From the NCBI GenBank assembly GCA_900553335.1, contig USCU01000096.1, positions 1 through 5,225 on the forward strand: a stretch of 5,225 bases of DNA, read 5' to 3'. Every line of letters begins with the position of its first letter. Position 1 is the first letter of the stretch. Positions 3,982 to 5,225 of this stretch are shown piece after piece. This DNA comes from an uncultured Ruminococcus sp. Lineage in GTDB: Bacteria; Bacillota; Clostridia; Oscillospirales; Ruminococcaceae. The translations under genes were made by a program, and so were the position numbers. Under the pieces are notes generated by a model. The model was not told where the DNA came from. It saw only the letters and a list, made by a program, of their open reading frames with translations, and ran no database searches.

Positions 3982-5225
3982 ATGCTTGACAGTATGAAGG
4001 GACTTCGCAGGACTCATTACTGCGGAGAAGTATTGGAAGAATCAAAAGATGTAATTGTCGGAGGATTTGTTCAAAAAATAAGGGATCTCGGAAATCTTAT
4101 TTTTATTGATCTCCGTGACAAAACGGGAATTGTACAGCTCTCGTTTAATGATTCTACTGACAGAGAGATTTTCAAAAAAGCTCAGAGCGTAAGAAGTGAA
4201 TTTGTTCTTATGGCAAAGGGTGATGCGGTAAAACGTGAAAGCGTTAATACAGCAATCAAAACAGGAGCTATCGAAATAATCGTTAATGACCTGCGGATTC
4301 TGGCAACAGCCGAAACCCCTCCTTTTGAGGTTTCGGCATCCGAAAAGGTAAACGATGAGCTAAGGCTTAAATACCGTTACCTCGATTTGCGAAATCCTAA
4401 GCTTCAAAACAACATTATCACAAGACACAAGGTTGCAAAGGCTGCAAGAGAGTTTTTCTATCAGAACAATTTTTTGGAGATTGAAACTCCTATGCTTATG
4501 AAGTCAACCCCGGAGGGAGCAAGAGATTATCTCGTTCCGTCACGAATCCACGATGGAAAGTTCTATGCTCTTCCTCAGTCGCCGCAGATATATAAGCAGC
4601 TTTTAATGGTTTCGGGCTTTGACAGATATGTTCAGCTCGCAAGGTGCTTCAGGGATGAGGATCTTCGTGCCGACCGTCAGCCTGAATTCACTCAGATAGA
4701 TCTTGAAATATCATTCGTTGACACAGCAGAGCTTATCGAAACGGGCGAAAAGATGCTCGCTCATATATTCAAAGAAACACTTGGAGCAGAGGTTTCCCTC
4801 CCAATGCCTAAGATCACCTACAGGGATGCCATGAACCGCTTCGGTTCAGACAAGCCCGATACTCGCTTTGGTATGGAAATTCAAGACATTTCCGATACGG
4901 TTAAGGACTCGGATTTTGTTGTATTCAAATCGGCTCTCGAAGCAGGCGGAAGCGTCAGGGCAATAGTTGCTAAAAACGCAGCAGAGGTTTATACCAGAAA
5001 AGAAATCGACAAAATTTCCGAACATGCAAAGGGAATCGGCGCAAAAGGACTTGCATATATACGCTGGGTGGATGAGCCGAACTGCTCTTTTAAGAAATTC
5101 TTAAAGGACGGTGAGCTTGATACTATATTGTCAGCACTCGGCGCTCAAAAGGGAGATGTTGTTTTGATCGTTGCCGACAAGGATAACGTAGTTCTTCCTA
5201 CTCTCGGTGCGTTAAGGCTTCTTGT
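3982..5225 (+). CDS. aspS: Aspartyl-tRNA synthetase, bacterial type (3' end outside window)
   Basis: 414 codons are present and the frame is open at the right edge. Bacterial AspRS is about 590 residues, so roughly the last 175, including class II motif 3, are missing. The enzyme attaches aspartate to tRNA-Asp. An N-terminal OB-fold anticodon-binding domain (about 10-110; RTHYCGEV, KIRDLGNLIFIDLRD) leads to the catalytic core: LKYRYLDLR (129-137), ETPMLMKSTPEGARDYLVPSR (168-188), LPQSPQIYKQLLM (197-209), motif 2 FRDEDLRADRQPEFTQID (223-240) and GSDKPDTR (288-295). The bacteria-specific GAD insertion follows (about 299-405). Leu36 in RDLG matches Leu30 of E. coli AspRS, the residue linked with tRNA-Asp-only specificity, whereas non-discriminating enzymes often have His there. 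AGGAG at 3968-3972, 9 nt upstream, supports ATG 3982; the in-frame ATG at 3994 has no such site. Confidence 0.96.
   Translation, partial: MLDSMKGLRRTHYCGEVLEESKDVIVGGFVQKIRDLGNLIFIDLRDKTGIVQLSFNDSTDREIFKKAQSVRSEFVLMAKGDAVKRESVNTAIKTGAIEIIVNDLRILATAETPPFEVSASEKVNDELRLKYRYLDLRNPKLQNNIITRHKVAKAAREFFYQNNFLEIETPMLMKSTPEGARDYLVPSRIHDGKFYALPQSPQIYKQLLMVSGFDRYVQLARCFRDEDLRADRQPEFTQIDLEISFVDTAELIETGEKMLAHIFKETLGAEVSLPMPKITYRDAMNRFGSDKPDTRFGMEIQDISDTVKDSDFVVFKSALEAGGSVRAIVAKNAAEVYTRKEIDKISEHAKGIGAKGLAYIRWVDEPNCSFKKFLKDGELDTILSALGAQKGDVVLIVADKDNVVLPTLGALRLL

Overview
The window is an AT-rich chromosomal segment of ordinary housekeeping genes, all on the + strand. The gut-Clostridia-style MetY, the cysteine-rich HisRS, tight gene packing and strong AGGAG-type ribosome binding sites suggest a Firmicute of the Clostridia, perhaps Oscillospiraceae/Ruminococcaceae. 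That assignment is an inference from sequence style, not a database result.

Left block (1-1740): the C-terminal end of adenylosuccinate lyase (purB), a 98-residue two-helix membrane protein of unknown function that overlaps the purB stop by 8 nt, and a complete O-acetylhomoserine sulfhydrylase-type PLP enzyme (metY) that overlaps the membrane protein by 4 nt. The overlaps imply one transcript with coupled translation, linking purine and methionine/cysteine biosynthesis.

Middle (1741-2168): 428 nt without a normal gene but rich in structure, and the most interesting part of the window. In order it holds a promoter-like sequence whose -10 lies in the loop of a perfect 10-bp inverted repeat, a hairpin that buries a strong Shine-Dalgarno, a tiny 26-codon ORF starting MNDYF, and a 54-nt two-part hairpin with a perfect 13-bp outer stem. 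Near-identical 12-nt inverted ends (1737-1748 and 2066-2077) enclose the whole unit, and the left end contains the metY stop codon. My best reading is a small, possibly mobile or repeated intergenic element carrying a decayed type I (holin-like) toxin locus. This is a hypothesis.

Right block (2099-5225): a promoter with exact TTGACA / 17 nt / TATAAT consensus drives hisS (histidyl-tRNA synthetase). It is followed closely by a 161-residue unknown protein with two C-terminal membrane helices and then aspS (bacterial aspartyl-tRNA synthetase), which runs off the right edge. The hisS leader is only about 35 nt, so no T-box fits between promoter and gene. The hisS-aspS pair is a well-known Firmicutes arrangement; the inserted membrane protein is the unusual part.
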